Notes under the pieces: generated by a model
Databases searched by the model: none
What the model was told of the DNA's origin: nothing
What the model saw: the letters and a program-made list of their open reading frames with translations, nothing else
Assembly: GCF_027887165.1 (NCBI RefSeq)
Contig: NC_077230.1
Coordinates: 33,617,351 to 33,681,350 of the forward strand
Direction: 5' to 3'
Source: Monodelphis domestica
Taxonomy: Eukaryota > Chordata > Mammalia > Didelphimorphia > Didelphidae
Length of the DNA: 64,000 nucleotides
Made by a program: the position numbers and the translations under genes
In this document: positions 22,243-33,849 of the stretch, one piece after another
Position numbering within the stretch: the first letter of the stretch is position 1
Layout of the letters: each line of letters opens with the position of its first letter

Positions 22243-25200
22243 GAATCTAAAACAAGGCTTACTTTGGGCATATTTTCCCCATACTTTTGTCACTTCTGTC
22301 ATCCATGGTTGTGAATCTATTTTTTTAATGTCCCCAGGATAAGGTCAGGAGTTGAATCAAAGGGTTGTTAATAGTAGAAATTTCTGGGGCAACAAGGAAG
22401 GTGTTGGGTTCTTATGACTTCAACAGGAGCTCCTATTACAATTTTCCAAGTCAAAGAAATCCAGGGTACACCTGCACATCCCTGCTCAACCTAGGTAACT
22501 TCCTTTTCAATTGCAAAGATTTTTATTGGTCTTTGACTCCTCCTCATTTGCTAACATCTGGCAAATGGGCAATATGTAGACAGAAAGTGATATTGAATGC
22601 AAATATTCCATAACCTTGGGAAAGGGTTCAAGCCTCTTATTCCTCATCACTTATTTTATTGTCCTTTCAGGATTCATCAGGAATCCAGATTCTTTCTAGG
22701 CTAACTGTCTTTCTACTGTGAGCCATGATCCCACTTAGTATGGGAATGAGCATATTGTTCCATCAGGCAAAGTGTTGCCGTCAAATAAAAGAAAATAATA
22801 GCTAAGAGTGCCTGGTAATTCTCACTTAGATTCCTTGGTTCTTTAATGGCTCATCTTAGGCACCAAGAGCACACTACCAAATGTTTCTTCATTCCTCAAC
22901 TTCTTCCCTAGTAACTTCTTTCCTAGAATTACCCTGTATTTATTTTTTAGTTCATCTTAGCATATATACGTTATTTTTTGTTTAGTGGTTTGAAATGCAA
23001 ATGGAAATGGAAACCATGAAACAGTACATTAGAATCTGTAGACATCATGTTGACTTAGAGAATCCTCTAGTCATATTACCTATATTTCATTTTTTATATT
23101 CTGTTAACTAGTTACCAATTACATTTTAATCCTGTCTACCATGCCGCTCTTTGGTGTGTGACACTGTTTCACACCTCTGGACTAAACCATATTATTCCCC
23201 TTGAGGGCAGGAACTGTTTGCACTAATAAATACTTGTTGGTTGACTGGATTGATAGGTACAATTGGGTACATCCTTGTTATTGCTAGGGAAGCTTGTTAT
23301 GAAACGTAGGGAATGAAATTACATAAGTCTCAAATGAAAGAAAAAGAAGTCTGCATATCAAATGTAACAAAGGTAGTAAAATGGAAAGACTAGGTAGATC
23401 TGGGCTGAGGTATCTGTCAATTTTTGCTGCTGCTTTTTGAGTGCTGGCTAACGATTATAAGTTTTAAAGCAAATGAAAAGTTTATTCAGGATAAAGAATC
23501 TGTTGTTTCCTCATAGGGCCAAACACTCAGCCAATAAAAGATGATTACATCACAGAGCACTTATGATATGTCACATCACCAAGGTAACTGGAGGGATGGA
23601 GATAAACAAAGGGCGGAGCCTGGGGAGATCATTTCTGAAAAGAAAAAGATGAGGTAGGATGTGTTATGATTTAGAGGATGACAGTTGATAAATTGTGGAA
23701 TTTTGTATTATATAGAAGTTTGCCATGGATTTTTTTTTTTGTGTTGGAATGGTTTACTATGAAATTGCTATAGAAATTTTTCTTAAAACTCTTAAAAAAA
23801 CTCATGATAATTTGCAATGTTGGCTCAAGATTATAAAATTCTAAAGGGGATCACTGAGGTTTTGTCCAGTTTCAAGAGATTTAACTTTATTGAGGAATTT
23901 AAAAATATTATTAGATGCTATAGTAGGTTCTAGGGAAAGAAAATATGTCATGACCAATATCTTCTAATGTGTTTTCAGTTTCATACGATTTTCACTACGT
24001 TAGTAATTTATCTAATGAACAAATATAATAATGTCATTGGGGAATGAAGGGTTTGGATACATAATGGAAATTTCTCTTTTTTCTGTATAAATAGTTATAA
24101 ACATAAATGCATCTATATATTTATGTAATTAATATACTACATATAAATGCAGGTCACATAGCTAATGTCTGAAGCTCTATCCATTATATCATCTAGCCAT
24201 CCTACATTTATGCATACATTCATATTTCTTTCTATGTCCCTATCTATGCTGATGTCTATGTCTATACACACATAACGTGCGCACACACAGAAACTGTTCC
24301 CAGGGAATTTTGTTAGAGATGATTTTAATGTCACCAAGCAAGTGCCTTTTTATTTACTAAATTTCTGGATCATTAATTCTTTCACTTAACTATTCTGTTC
24401 CTTAATTTGTTCCTAAGTCTAATGAATAAGTCAGACCAGAAAAGGGTTTATTAATACCTGTGGTCAGTGAGTTTGCTTTCTTTTTAAATTTCTATGCCTG
24501 TATTTCAATATAATTAATTCCTTTGTAATTCTTTCTATTTTGTTTTATGCATCTAAATTTTTTTTCTTGGAAAAGGTCTTCACCATATTACTAAAGGAGT
24601 TGATGACACAAAATAGGTTAAGAGTTTCTGGAATAAAAGATCACTAAGGTTCTTCCAAACTATAAATTTCTTGATCTATGCTGCTATAATTTTTTTCTGA
24701 TTTCATAGGCACATTAACGGAATATATTTTCCATGTCTACCTTTTTCTTTACATATTACATACTTACTATTGTTACTCTATAATATTACATATTATAATA
24801 AATACTTTATACTACATTATTATATCTGAAAAGTTGGCCAACTTCAGCCTTTACTCTTTCTATAGTGATAAAGTAGAGAACAAGGAATACAAGATGAAAG
24901 CATGTGATAGATCTATTGTGAATTGACTGTATGTTCATCAAATGAAAGAACAAATGGAGCAATTTCAAAATCAGAAGAAGCAAAGCAATAAAGAAGTACT
25001 GCATTTTCTGGTGATAAACTAAGAAGTAAGAAATTTTTTGAAATGAATAAAACTTATGGCTTAACATGTCTAAGTGCCTAGAGTATGAATACTTTCAGTA
25101 GAGTAAGGACCCTGGTATTCCTGTGAGAAGTACATAGGACATGTGGCATTGCTACAGCAATTTCCTCTGGCTCCCATAGGGCAGTTGAAGCAAAATGATA

Positions 25201-25640
25201 CAAAGGCAACAAGGTTTTTTGTTTTTTGGTAGGTTGTGTGTGAATAATTAGAATATAGTCAATATTTTTAGTTGGTTTTGATCTCTAATATAACAGAGAA
25301 GGATAAAGGACAATAAGATTCTACCACACTGGAATTCTCTTGCCTTGCAGAAATTGGAAAAGGAAATAAGATGTTGAGGATGATAAAAGAACATAGCTAG
25401 GTTGAGGAAGACTGTCAGATGATATCCAGGTCTGAAAATTATTTTATTTTTGGACAATACAAAGGATAGACTTAACGCTGGAAAAACTCCATCCATTGTG
25501 CCTCATACCTCCTAGCATAAACATTACTTGGGGTATATCTACATAGAATATTCCTTTAGAATTCCTCCCCCTTACATTAGACACACTACTGATTTTTTTA
25601 TCACAAATTTAAAAGGAAGAAGCAAATATGAACACATGTG
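22243..25640. other. Gene-poor stretch with faint SINE remnants
   Basis: No coding exon was recognised. Faint old-repeat signatures are 'ccttgagggcaggaactgtt...aataaatacttgttg' at about 23195-23255 and a reverse Mar/MIR-type scrap 'ggtcacatagctaatgtctg...ccattat' at about 24150-24200. The rest is unassigned, AT-rich and probably intronic or intergenic. Confidence 0.4.
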
Positions 25641-25718
25641 ATACTTGAAGAAGAGAAAATTATTCTTGTGCAAGGAGCTTGATATCTTTTAAACTTCTCT
25701 GAAAAAAATGATGCAAAG

Positions 25719-25762
25719 AAGAGTCCAACAATTAGATTTATTTTCTTGTCAAATAGACAAAG
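25719..25762 (+). CDS. Short exon just upstream of the PDZ domain (neurabin-like linker)
   Basis: A consensus donor 'gtaagc' at 25763 follows a frame encoding 'RRVQQLDLFSCQIDK' plus one base (phase 1). That is exactly what the next exon needs, giving 'DK-GENELGLC'. Recalled neurabin sequence before and into its PDZ is 'KRVEKLELFPVELEK' then 'DEDGLGI', so residues and spacing agree. The same frame has a TAA at 25690-25692, so the exon must start after it. The best acceptor by eye is the AG at 25717-25718, giving a microexon of about 44 bp. Upstream of the stop the frame reads 'KKRKLFLCKELDIF', weakly like the neurabin PP1-docking region, so an older, longer exon may have decayed. The end is firm; the start is uncertain. 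Confidence 0.6.
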
Positions 25763-26617
25763 GTAAGCATTAACTTTATGATTGCTTATTTCATATGTAT
25801 AGTATTCTTTAAGCATTTTTCTATTTTTGTAAAGAATCTTTTATTATAACAATAAAGGTTGAATATGGAGAATATTTTTAAAAATAAAATATTAGGAATA
25901 ACACAAATGAAGATAAAGGTATACAATTATAACTAGTAAAGATTTTGTTATCATCACAACTATTTGCGAATGGTGTCAGAAATATGTGAGTTATAGCAAT
26001 AAGGAAAGAAAAAAATTGAGAGAATTATAAAAGCACAGTGAGAATAAAATTCCCTAGAGAGCCAAATATAAGGAATTAAAATAACAACTCCAAAAACATT
26101 CAGGATAATAAATAAATCCATAAAAGTATTGGCATTTGTATATATTATCCACAAACCGCATAGCAGAAACAAATGGAGAAATTAAAATTTAATATGACAG
26201 AGACTGTAAAATAGTTGTAAGACTATCTATCAAGGTAAAGCAATAATGGGGGTGGGAGTGGGGGTTGAGCCAAGACAGTGGTGAAGTTGCTACAGAGACC
26301 AATTTGATTTCTACCAAATTAAATTATGACATAATGCCTTAAAACAAATATTATAGGAGGAGCATAATACAAAGATGGGGTGAAAACATTTTCATCCTAA
26401 AAATACTTAGGCCAAGAGGAAAGATCTGCAACAATGTAGTGGAAGTAGTGCAAAAAGAGTAGAACAAGGCAGGCCCCAATGAGGAAAGAGACCTTGGAGA
26501 CACCTGAATCCACAGCAAGGGCTTCCAGAGCTCTCAAATACAAATTGTAAAAAGAGTCAGAAAATTGATCATAAGGAGGTTACCTGGGTCCCTTTGCTGA
26601 CTTGAGGGCAAGATTTT

Positions 26618-27313
26618 AATTTGAAAATTTTATTTAATTAGTAAATTTAGAATATTTTTCCTTGGTTACAAGAATCATGTTCCATCCCTCCCCCTGCCCC
26701 CAGTAGCCCACACGCAATTCTACTGGGTTTTACATGTGTCCTTGATCAAATCCAATTTCCAAATTGTTGATGTTTGCACGAGGGTGATTAGTTAGAGTCT
26801 ACATCCCCAATCACTTCCCCATCAACCCATATAACCAAGTAATTGTTTTTCTTTTGTGTTTCTGCTCCCAGAGTTTTTCCTTTGGATGTGGATAGTGTTC
26901 TTTCTCATGGATCCATCTTAATTGCCCCGGATCATTGCATTTCTGCTAGTAGAGAAGTCTATTACATTCAGTTGTACCACAGTGTATCAGTCTCTGTGTA
27001 CAGTGTTCTCCTGGTTCTGCTCCTCTCACTCTGCATCAATTCCTGGAGGTCCTTCCAGTTCACATGGAATTCCTCCAGTTCATTGTTTCTTTGAGCAAAT
27101 AGTATTCCATCACCAAAAGATACCACAATGTGTTCAGCCATTCACCAATTGAAGGGCATCCCCTTATTTTCCAGGTTTTTGCCACCTCAAAGAGTGGGCT
27201 ATAAATATTTTTTTATTAGTATTTTTTTTCTTTGGGGTATAAACCCAAAAGGTGCTACAGCTGGATAAAAGGGCAGACAGACTTTTAGTGCCCTTTGGGC
27301 ATAGTTCCAAATT
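26618..27313 (-). mobile_element. L1 LINE, 5'-truncated, inserted in the older L1
   Basis: Reverse L1 3' end of about 0.7 kb, from the 3' UTR into the ORF2 C-terminal region ('gggcatccccttattttcca'). It is flanked by 'ttgagggcaagatttt' at about 26602-26617 and again at about 27314-27329. The duplication joins the two halves of the host L1. Confidence 0.92.
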
Positions 27314-28100
27314 TGAGGGCAAGATTTTTGATGCATTGCCAGTACATAGATCCAGGCAGGTAGAGAGGTAGAAGACAAATTGAGGGGGAAAATGAGAATG
27401 ATACAGGAAAATCATGAAAAAAAAATAAATGCCTTGGTGTAAAGGAGGCACCAAAAGCATTGAAGAAATTAATATCTTATAGGCCAATTGGAAAAGGGGC
27501 ACAGAAATCCAATGTAGAGAAAAACTATTTAAAAAGCAGAATTGACCAAATGGAAAAAAGATATGGAAAAATGCATTGAAGAAAAGAACTTCTCAAAAGG
27601 TAGAATTGGCCTTTGGAAATATATAAAAATTCACTGAGGAAAAGAACTTTATACAAAAACAGAATTAGAGAAATTGAAAAGCAATTACAAAAGCTTACTC
27701 AAGAAAATCATGCCTTAAAGATAAGCAAATGGAAACCAATAACTCCATGGGACTCTGATAATTCATAATAAGAATCCATCAATTGTTTAAAAGAGATTCT
27801 AAAATAATAACTCCCAGGAAAATTATAGCCAAATTCCAGAAAAGAGGGCAAATCAGAGGAAGAAGTGGTCTGAAACTAGCTGGAAATAAGATGAAGAGTA
27901 ATATAGTAATCATAATGGTGCAAAATTTTTTGCAATTCTCTCATAAAGGCCATATTTCTAAAATATACAGAGAAATGAGATAACTATATAAGAATATAAG
28001 TGATTCTGAAATTAATAAATGATCAAAGGATATGAACAGGAAATTCTCAGTCAAGACTAATTAAAGCTATGGTTTTGCAAAAACTGCTCTAAATCACTGC

Positions 28101-28180
28101 AATTTAATGCAAATTAATGCATTTTATGCATTATTGTGCATCCAATTTATGCACAAAATGCACAAAATGCAAATTAAATT
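28101..28180. repeat. Imperfect inverted repeat of ATGCA-rich motifs
   Basis: The left arm (28101-28140) and right arm (28149-28180) are near reverse complements built from 'aatgcattttatgcatt' and 'atgcacaaaatgcacaaaat'. It interrupts the normally conserved L1 'aaatgcaaattaaa' segment, so the L1 sequence has been locally duplicated and inverted there. Confidence 0.7.
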
Positions 28181-29329
28181 ATCTGAGATACCACCCCACA
28201 TCTATCAGATTAGCAGTTATTACTGAAAAGGAAAATAACAAAACTCTAGAGGATGTGGAAAGATTGAGACGCTAAAGCATTATTGTTGGAGTTGTGAAGT
28301 GATTGAATCATTCTGGAATGCAATTTGAATCCTATGCCCAAAGAGGTATAAAGCTATACCTACCCTTTGATGTAACAATATCAGTACTAGACTATGTATT
28401 CCAAAGAGATAAAAACCCAAATGGGTAAGGAATACACATTAAAAATATTTGAAGCAGCTTTTTGGGGAGGGACAAAGAATTTGAAAGTAAAGTGATATCC
28501 ATCAAATTAGGAATGAGTGAGTAAGCTGTGGTATATGATCATAATGGAATACTATTTTGTTGACAGAGTGACAAAAGGAAATCAGAAAAAATTGAAACAA
28601 TGAAATTAGCAGAACAACATTGTATAAAGTGACAGGCACAATGTAAAAAACTGTGAATAACATAGCTATTCTAAACAATACAATGATCCAAAACAATCCC
28701 AAATGGCTACTGATTTAAAAAAAAAGCCATCTGCTTAGAAGAAAAAAAGATTGAGTCTAAATCTAGAAGAAAGAAAAGAGTTTTAAAAATTTTTTTTTGT
28801 TCAAATATCCTTCAAAAAAGTATTGACATGGGGAAACCTTTTAAATGATTACATATGTAAAATGTAAAGGAGCTTATTTACTATTTTATTGGCTGAGGGA
28901 TGGGGTGAGGGAAGGAGAGAATTCAAGATTCAAAATTATTTTTTAAATGTTGTAAATATTTTAAATGTAATTGGAGAAAAATGCATACACATTGGGACTA
29001 TACATAATCATTCTCAAAATTCTCTTTACATAAAGACCTAAATAATTAGAAATAAATGTTAAATAAATCCTCTGAAGTCTAAATCAATATCATGAAATAC
29101 AAAGAGTATCTAAGTTAATAGACTTTGCTGCCATACTTAATAAACTATGAAAAGATTGCCTTACAATAGAGGTTAAGAAAGTAAGAAAACAATACAGTAA
29201 TAAAAAGGTTAAGTATGTCATGAGACATAATGAAAAAAAATTAATAAAATGAAGTAAAGGTAGTATGTATTCCACATCTCAAAGTCCTCTACAAAGCAGA
29301 CATTGTCTAAATTTTTTTATGTAGTTTAA

Positions 29330-29520
29330 GAAATAGATCTCTATCTCTTAATAGTTGTGTGATTCTGGCAACATCACATAACCCTGTTTGTCTCTGTTTC
29401 TTCTGTAAAATAAGATAGAGAAGGAAATGGAAAACTACTATTATTTTTTTTTTTTTGCTAAGAAAATTTGAAATCAGATCATAGAGTCAGATACAACTAA
29501 TCAACAAAAAATAAAAATAA
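29330..29520 (+). mobile_element. Mar1-type SINE remnant
   Basis: The run 'gtgtgattctggcaacatca', 'ctgtaaaataagatagagaa' and 'ggaaatggaaaactac' corresponds to the 3' half of a marsupial CORE-type SINE, ending 'gagtcagatacaactaatca'. It is diverged. The flanks 28991-29329 and 29521-29904 hold nothing I recognise. Confidence 0.6.
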
Positions 29521-29904
29521 AGATCAATGATTAACTATGGAACAGTTTAGGTGTACAACATGCAGAATCAAATGGATCTTGTATGCTACTGTTTGATAAA
29601 AATTCAAAGTCCTAAGAATACCAAAATCAGGAATTACTATTTATTTAAATGATGGAAAATAGAGAATGGATGGAGATGAGTTTTTGTACAAGTTGTCTTT
29701 AACTAGGCATACATGAACACAGAAATTATCTATGGAGCAACTTTAGGAGTTCTTTAACCTTGGGAGGAAAAAAAAAAGTGCATGTTCATTTTCAATAACA
29801 ATAACCTTTAAATGAAATTTAACATTTCAATAACAATTTTTAAAAATTCAGAAAAATAGCACATAAGTTAGTTTAAAGAAATCTATCATACAAAAATGGT
29901 TAAG

Positions 29905-30299
29905 AACAGATATAAGAGAAGATTGCAGCTTAGAAGCAGCAGAAGTTCAGACCTCTAGAAAACCCTTCCTTACCCATCACAAACTGACTGCTCTAGGAGA
30001 CTGAAAATCAAACCTAACAACAAGACAGAGCCAAGGAACCCTTCCATTGGGCTCAATCCAAAAGATACACCCACAGAAAAGAAAGACAGAATCCAAGAAC
30101 ACTTGGGTTTAAGGGGAAGGCAGAAGGAAGGTCCCAGGACTCCTCCCACACACACACCTTGAGTGCTAAGCCTCCAGTGGCAGTGGGAACCTCTGGGCAG
30201 GCAAAGGCACTGGTCTGGAGGGTGTACCTTGACGGCAGGGCTGTGCCAGGCTCAGAGCATCGAACACAGGAGGCAGGGAAGGAGCTGGAGAGGCAGCAC
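29905..30299 (+). mobile_element. L1 5' UTR, left half, split by a retrovirus
   Basis: Begins 'agattgcagcttagaagcag...gttcagacctctag', an L1 5' end, and runs to the retroviral insertion at 30300. The same element resumes at 33850. The insertion left the 6-bp duplication 'cagcac' (30294-30299 and 33850-33855). Confidence 0.8.
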
Positions 30300-31262
30300 T
30301 GTTATAATTAAAATGGTTGGATGCTATAAACTGTAAGAAGTTAAAATAGTGGAAGATATAAATTGTAGTAGATATGAGTGGATGAGTAAATTGTGACCTC
30401 AGGAAATATGTTTTCACTACATTGTTATGTTTTTAAATCAAATATAAGGTGGTCACCAGGGAAATATTCCCAATTTTTCAAATATACCCAAGTTAGCTGG
30501 GTTTTATAGATATTTTAATTAATACAAATGAGGAATTAAAGAAAAGGAGAGAAAGAGAGAAAAAGGGGAATAATGAGAAAAAGAATAGGCCAGCCCAGGG
30601 CAGCCCTGGCCAACCCAGGCCTAAGGCCTTAAGAGAAAGGTCAGTCAGTCCTTAATCACTCACCACAAGATCTGTCCAAGCAAGGATTCTAGTGACACCA
30701 GGCTAGCATCATCTCAGCTGCCTCCACCAGCTTAATCCTCAATCTGAAAATGACCATCTGAATGAATCTGAGCTCCTATTTAAAGGGTATTTTCTCCTAT
30801 GTCACCTCTCCTAAGTCTGTATATCTACCAATCACAGTAGACATTTTTCAAAGGACAGACCATTCTTAGTTCACACCTAAGAAGGCTTTAAATTTTTGAT
30901 TAAGTTCACACCAGAAAGCCTCTAAGTAAGTTTCTCACCTCTTTGCTCCTTGTAAGTTCACACCCTTTGTATTATATCCAAAAATACGCATAGCTTAAGA
31001 ATTTCTGTCCTACTATAAGTATGGGTTTATGTTTCTTTCATTGTTCAGCAAGGAGTTTCTCCCCCTAAAGCAGGCTTAAGTATGGGTGGAGTAGAGGTCT
31101 TCACATTCCTGATCTAACTAGAGTTCTCACATTCCTAATCTAAGTTCCTTCATTGTTTAAATGGGGAATGGTCTTAAACCCAGCTTTATGAAGTAGGGTC
31201 TGGGAATTTTTTAAGGTTTACAATCCTAACCTTATGAAGTAGGGTCTGAGAATTTCTAAGGT
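30300..31262 (-). repeat. Retroviral LTR (fossil)
   Basis: A nearly full-length LTR of about 960 bp. Its start, read on the minus strand, is a tandem pair of related segments, both containing 'cagaccctacttcataa'. The first opens with AACCTTAG and the second with TGTAAACCTTAA. The same pair occurs in the piece at 33776-33849, so the pair was already part of the LTR at insertion. The TGTAAACCTTAA opening resembles the start of the solo LTRs at 2862 and 53868, suggesting related families. A GA-rich tract lies near 30540-30590. Confidence 0.8.
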
Positions 31263-31263
31263 T

Positions 31264-31953
31264 CGTTGGAGTAGTTAACAATATTTGGAATGGTCCTTCC
31301 CATGAAGGCTGAGTTGCTCCAGTATGCTTACAATTTTTAATATACACTTTGTCTCTTGGGTTCAGGTCATGAAGAGAAAAATCTAGTGGTCCAGCTTGTA
31401 CTGCAGCTTCAGATTCATGAAGTTCACATAGTTTGTGCTGTAACTCCTGTATATAGGAAGCAATAGTAGTATCTCCCCCTAATAGTGAGGTATATGCAGG
31501 GGAAGAAGGTTCAGCCTGTATACGCGGATGTCCAAAAAGCATCTCAAATGGTGAGATGTGTAGGTCTCCTCTAGGCCTGCTTCTGAGATAAAATAGGGCC
31601 AGGGGGATAATTTCAGGCCATTTTAAATGTGTCTCAGTACATAGTTTTCCAATCATAGTTTTAAGTTCTTTGTTCATCCTCTCAACTTGTTTTGAGCTCT
31701 GGGGATGATATGGAACATGGAATTTGGGAGTTATCCCCAAGCAAGAATATATTTGATTTAAGACAGGATCAGTAAAATGGCTTCCTCTATCTGAATCAAT
31801 ATGTGCTGGTAGTCCAAAGTGAGGAATAATTTCTTTTAAAAGTATCTTAGCAACAAAATACCCTGTGGCTCTGGTCGCAGGAAATGTTTCCGGCCATCTG
31901 GTTAGTTGATCTACAATTACTAGATGAAATTTATAATGTCCAGCCTTTGGCAT
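31264..31953 (-). pseudogene. Retroviral integrase region (fossil)
   Basis: The minus strand shows the integrase core with a D-D-E arrangement around 'IVDQLTRWPE', 'DSDRGSHF' and 'PQSSKQVERMN', then 'PLALFYLRSRP' and 'SPFEMLFG', and a C-terminal 'WEGPFQILLTTPT'. These motifs are typical of gamma-type integrases. Fossil, not functional. Confidence 0.9.
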
Positions 31954-32383
31954 TGTTATGAAATCTATCTATAGATATTCAAAAGGTGTGTAAGTCAGAG
32001 GACGTCCACCAAAGGCTTTTACATTATATGCATGTTGGTTATATGCCTGTTAGGTAAAGCAGGCTGAACATACTTTAGAGGCTATAGTAGTTATACCAGG
32101 GGCTATACATACTCTCTTGACAGAGTCCATGATGCCCTGGGTGCTAAAGGAACCATTTTTTATGAATAGATTGGCAAATTTGGTGATAGAAACTTCTAGG
32201 GAGCAGGGGTTTTCCTTCAGATGACACCCATACTCCATTAATATGTTATGCTTTAAATTTCTGTTTCCACTTTTCCACTTCCTTTTCATTATACAAAAGT
32301 GATAAATTTAAATCATCAGTGGTTGTTAATGTTAAAATTAATTCAGGTCCTTCTATGGCTGTTAGCTTTGTAGTGGCATCTGC

Positions 32384-32842
32384 TCAATCATTTCCTCTAG
32401 AGACAGGGTAAGTGACACCTGTATGGGCAGAAAAATGAACTATAGCTAGGGCTTCAGGAAGCTGTAGAGCAGAAAGAACATCATTAATAATTTCTGCATT
32501 AGCTTTGGATTTTCCAGCTGAGGTTAAAAATCCTCTCTGGAGCCATAACATTCTGATTGAATGACAAATGCCAAAAGCATATCGAGAATCCATATAAATT
32601 GTTGTCTTTTTATCCTTGGCAATTATACAAGCATGCTTCAGAGCTATGAATTCTGCTCCTTGAGTGCTAATGTTAGAAGGTAGTGAAGCTGACCATTCAG
32701 TGGCAAATTCTGAGACTACGGCAGCTCCAGTGTAGCGTATGCCATCCCTCATAAAAGAGGAACCATTGGTAAATGAAATCAGATCTGCATTGTCTAAGGG
32801 AGTGTCCAATAGATTATCTCGAGGCTTTTCTGCCATGGACAC
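32384..32842 (-). pseudogene. Retroviral RNase H region (fossil)
   Basis: The minus strand encodes 'FTNGSSFMRDGIRYTGAAVV' (RNase H first strand), 'QGAEFIALKHAC' and 'IYMDSRYAFGICH', the usual acidic-residue pattern of retroviral RNase H. It lies between the RT and integrase regions in the expected order. Fossil. Confidence 0.9.
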
Positions 32843-33269
32843 TAATGTTTCATAATTGTGTAATGGTTCTCCTGAAGTTTGTAAATCTGGAAGGTAGGTG
32901 GCAGGGTTAAGAGTAGAACAATATTTTAAGGTAATGTTTTTGCTATTTAATAAGTTATTTCATACCTTGTAATTCTCTGATCCGAGAAAGTCTGTGTTCT
33001 ATGTATTATCAACAATGCTTCTACCTCATGTAGGCACATAATTGTTAATGGACATCCCAATACTAGATCAACAGTTTTTGTCACTAGTAAGGCTGTAGCA
33101 GCTACTCCTCTAAGACATGGTGGTGTTCCTGCTGCTACTGGGTCCAGTTGAGCAGAATAATAAGCAATTGGGTGCTGAGAAGGTCCTAAAGTCTGAGTTA
33201 AAACGCCAGAAGCTACTCCTCTTCACTCATGCACATACAAAGTAAATGGCTTGTTGTAATCTGGGATGC

Positions 33270-33767
33270 CTAGAGCAGGGGCAAACATGATAGCTTTTTT
33301 AGATCTGATAGAGGTGACAAGAGTTCAGGTTCTAATTTGAGGGGTTCAGGGACCAAATCTTTTGTTAATGCTATAAGGGGTTTAGTAATTTTCCCATAGC
33401 AAGGAATCCATTGTCTGCAAAATCCTGTTGCTCCTAAAATTGCTCTCAACTGTTTCTTAGTAGTAGGAGCCCTTAAATTTTGAATATTCTCAATTTGTTT
33501 TGGAGAAATATAATGAGCACCCACAGTCAGGATGAATCCCAAATATTCTACTTTAGGGAGACACCACTGAACTTTATCCTTAGAGATTTTATGTCCTCTT
33601 TTGTGCAATTCCAAAAGAAGGTGTTTACTATCTTCTTGACATGTTTCTGTGTCTGTTGAAGCCAAGAGTAGATTATCTACATATTTGATTAATTTACTAT
33701 TTTTAAATGTTATATTGTCTGTGTCTTGGCTCAAAATTTGCTCAAATAAACTCGGACAATATAACAT
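33270..33767 (-). pseudogene. Retroviral reverse transcriptase region, C-terminal part (fossil)
   Basis: The minus strand shows the late RT motifs 'YVDNLLLAS' (YxDD-type box), 'LLLELHKRGHKIS', 'VEYLGFIL' and 'LRAILGATGFCRQWIP', the usual fingers-to-connection order in gamma-type pol. Only the later part of RT is present. Fossil. Confidence 0.9.
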
Positions 33768-33849
33768 TTAAATGAAGTAAGGTCTGGGAATTTTTTAAGG
33801 TTTACAATCCTAACCTTATGAAGTAGGGTCTTAGAGTTTCTAAGGTTCA

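Larger units (their letters stand above)
26255..28990 (+). mobile_element. Old L1, internally deleted, with a second L1 inserted
   Basis: Starts with a 5' UTR-like 'gagccaagacagtggtgaag'. ORF1-like coiled-coil sequence (about 27500-27990) follows, then a jump directly to the C-terminal end of ORF2 (about 27920-28560) and a 3' UTR ending near 28990. Most of ORF2 is missing, so the copy resembles a half-L1 or a deleted L1. A younger L1 tail sits inside at 26618-27313. Confidence 0.7.
30300..33849 (-). mobile_element. Class I (gamma-like) endogenous retrovirus, broken fossil
   Basis: A reverse-oriented provirus remnant of about 3.5 kb inside an L1 5' UTR, flanked by 'cagcac' on both sides (or by the shorter 'gcac' if the LTR ends are read two bases longer). 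Parts in element order, right to left: a short LTR piece (about 33776-33849), a reverse-transcriptase region, an RNase H region, an integrase region, and a nearly full-length LTR (about 30300-31262). No gag or envelope region was recognised. Integrase type and pol order point to class I. It is broken in several places, at least four, and incomplete. The decay suggests an old insertion, though younger than the L1 it split. Confidence 0.9.

Noticed and set aside
23516-23581. Candidate exon between 'cctcatag' and 'caccaag|gtaact'
   Set aside because: Every frame closes quickly or makes no sense with neighbouring exon phases.
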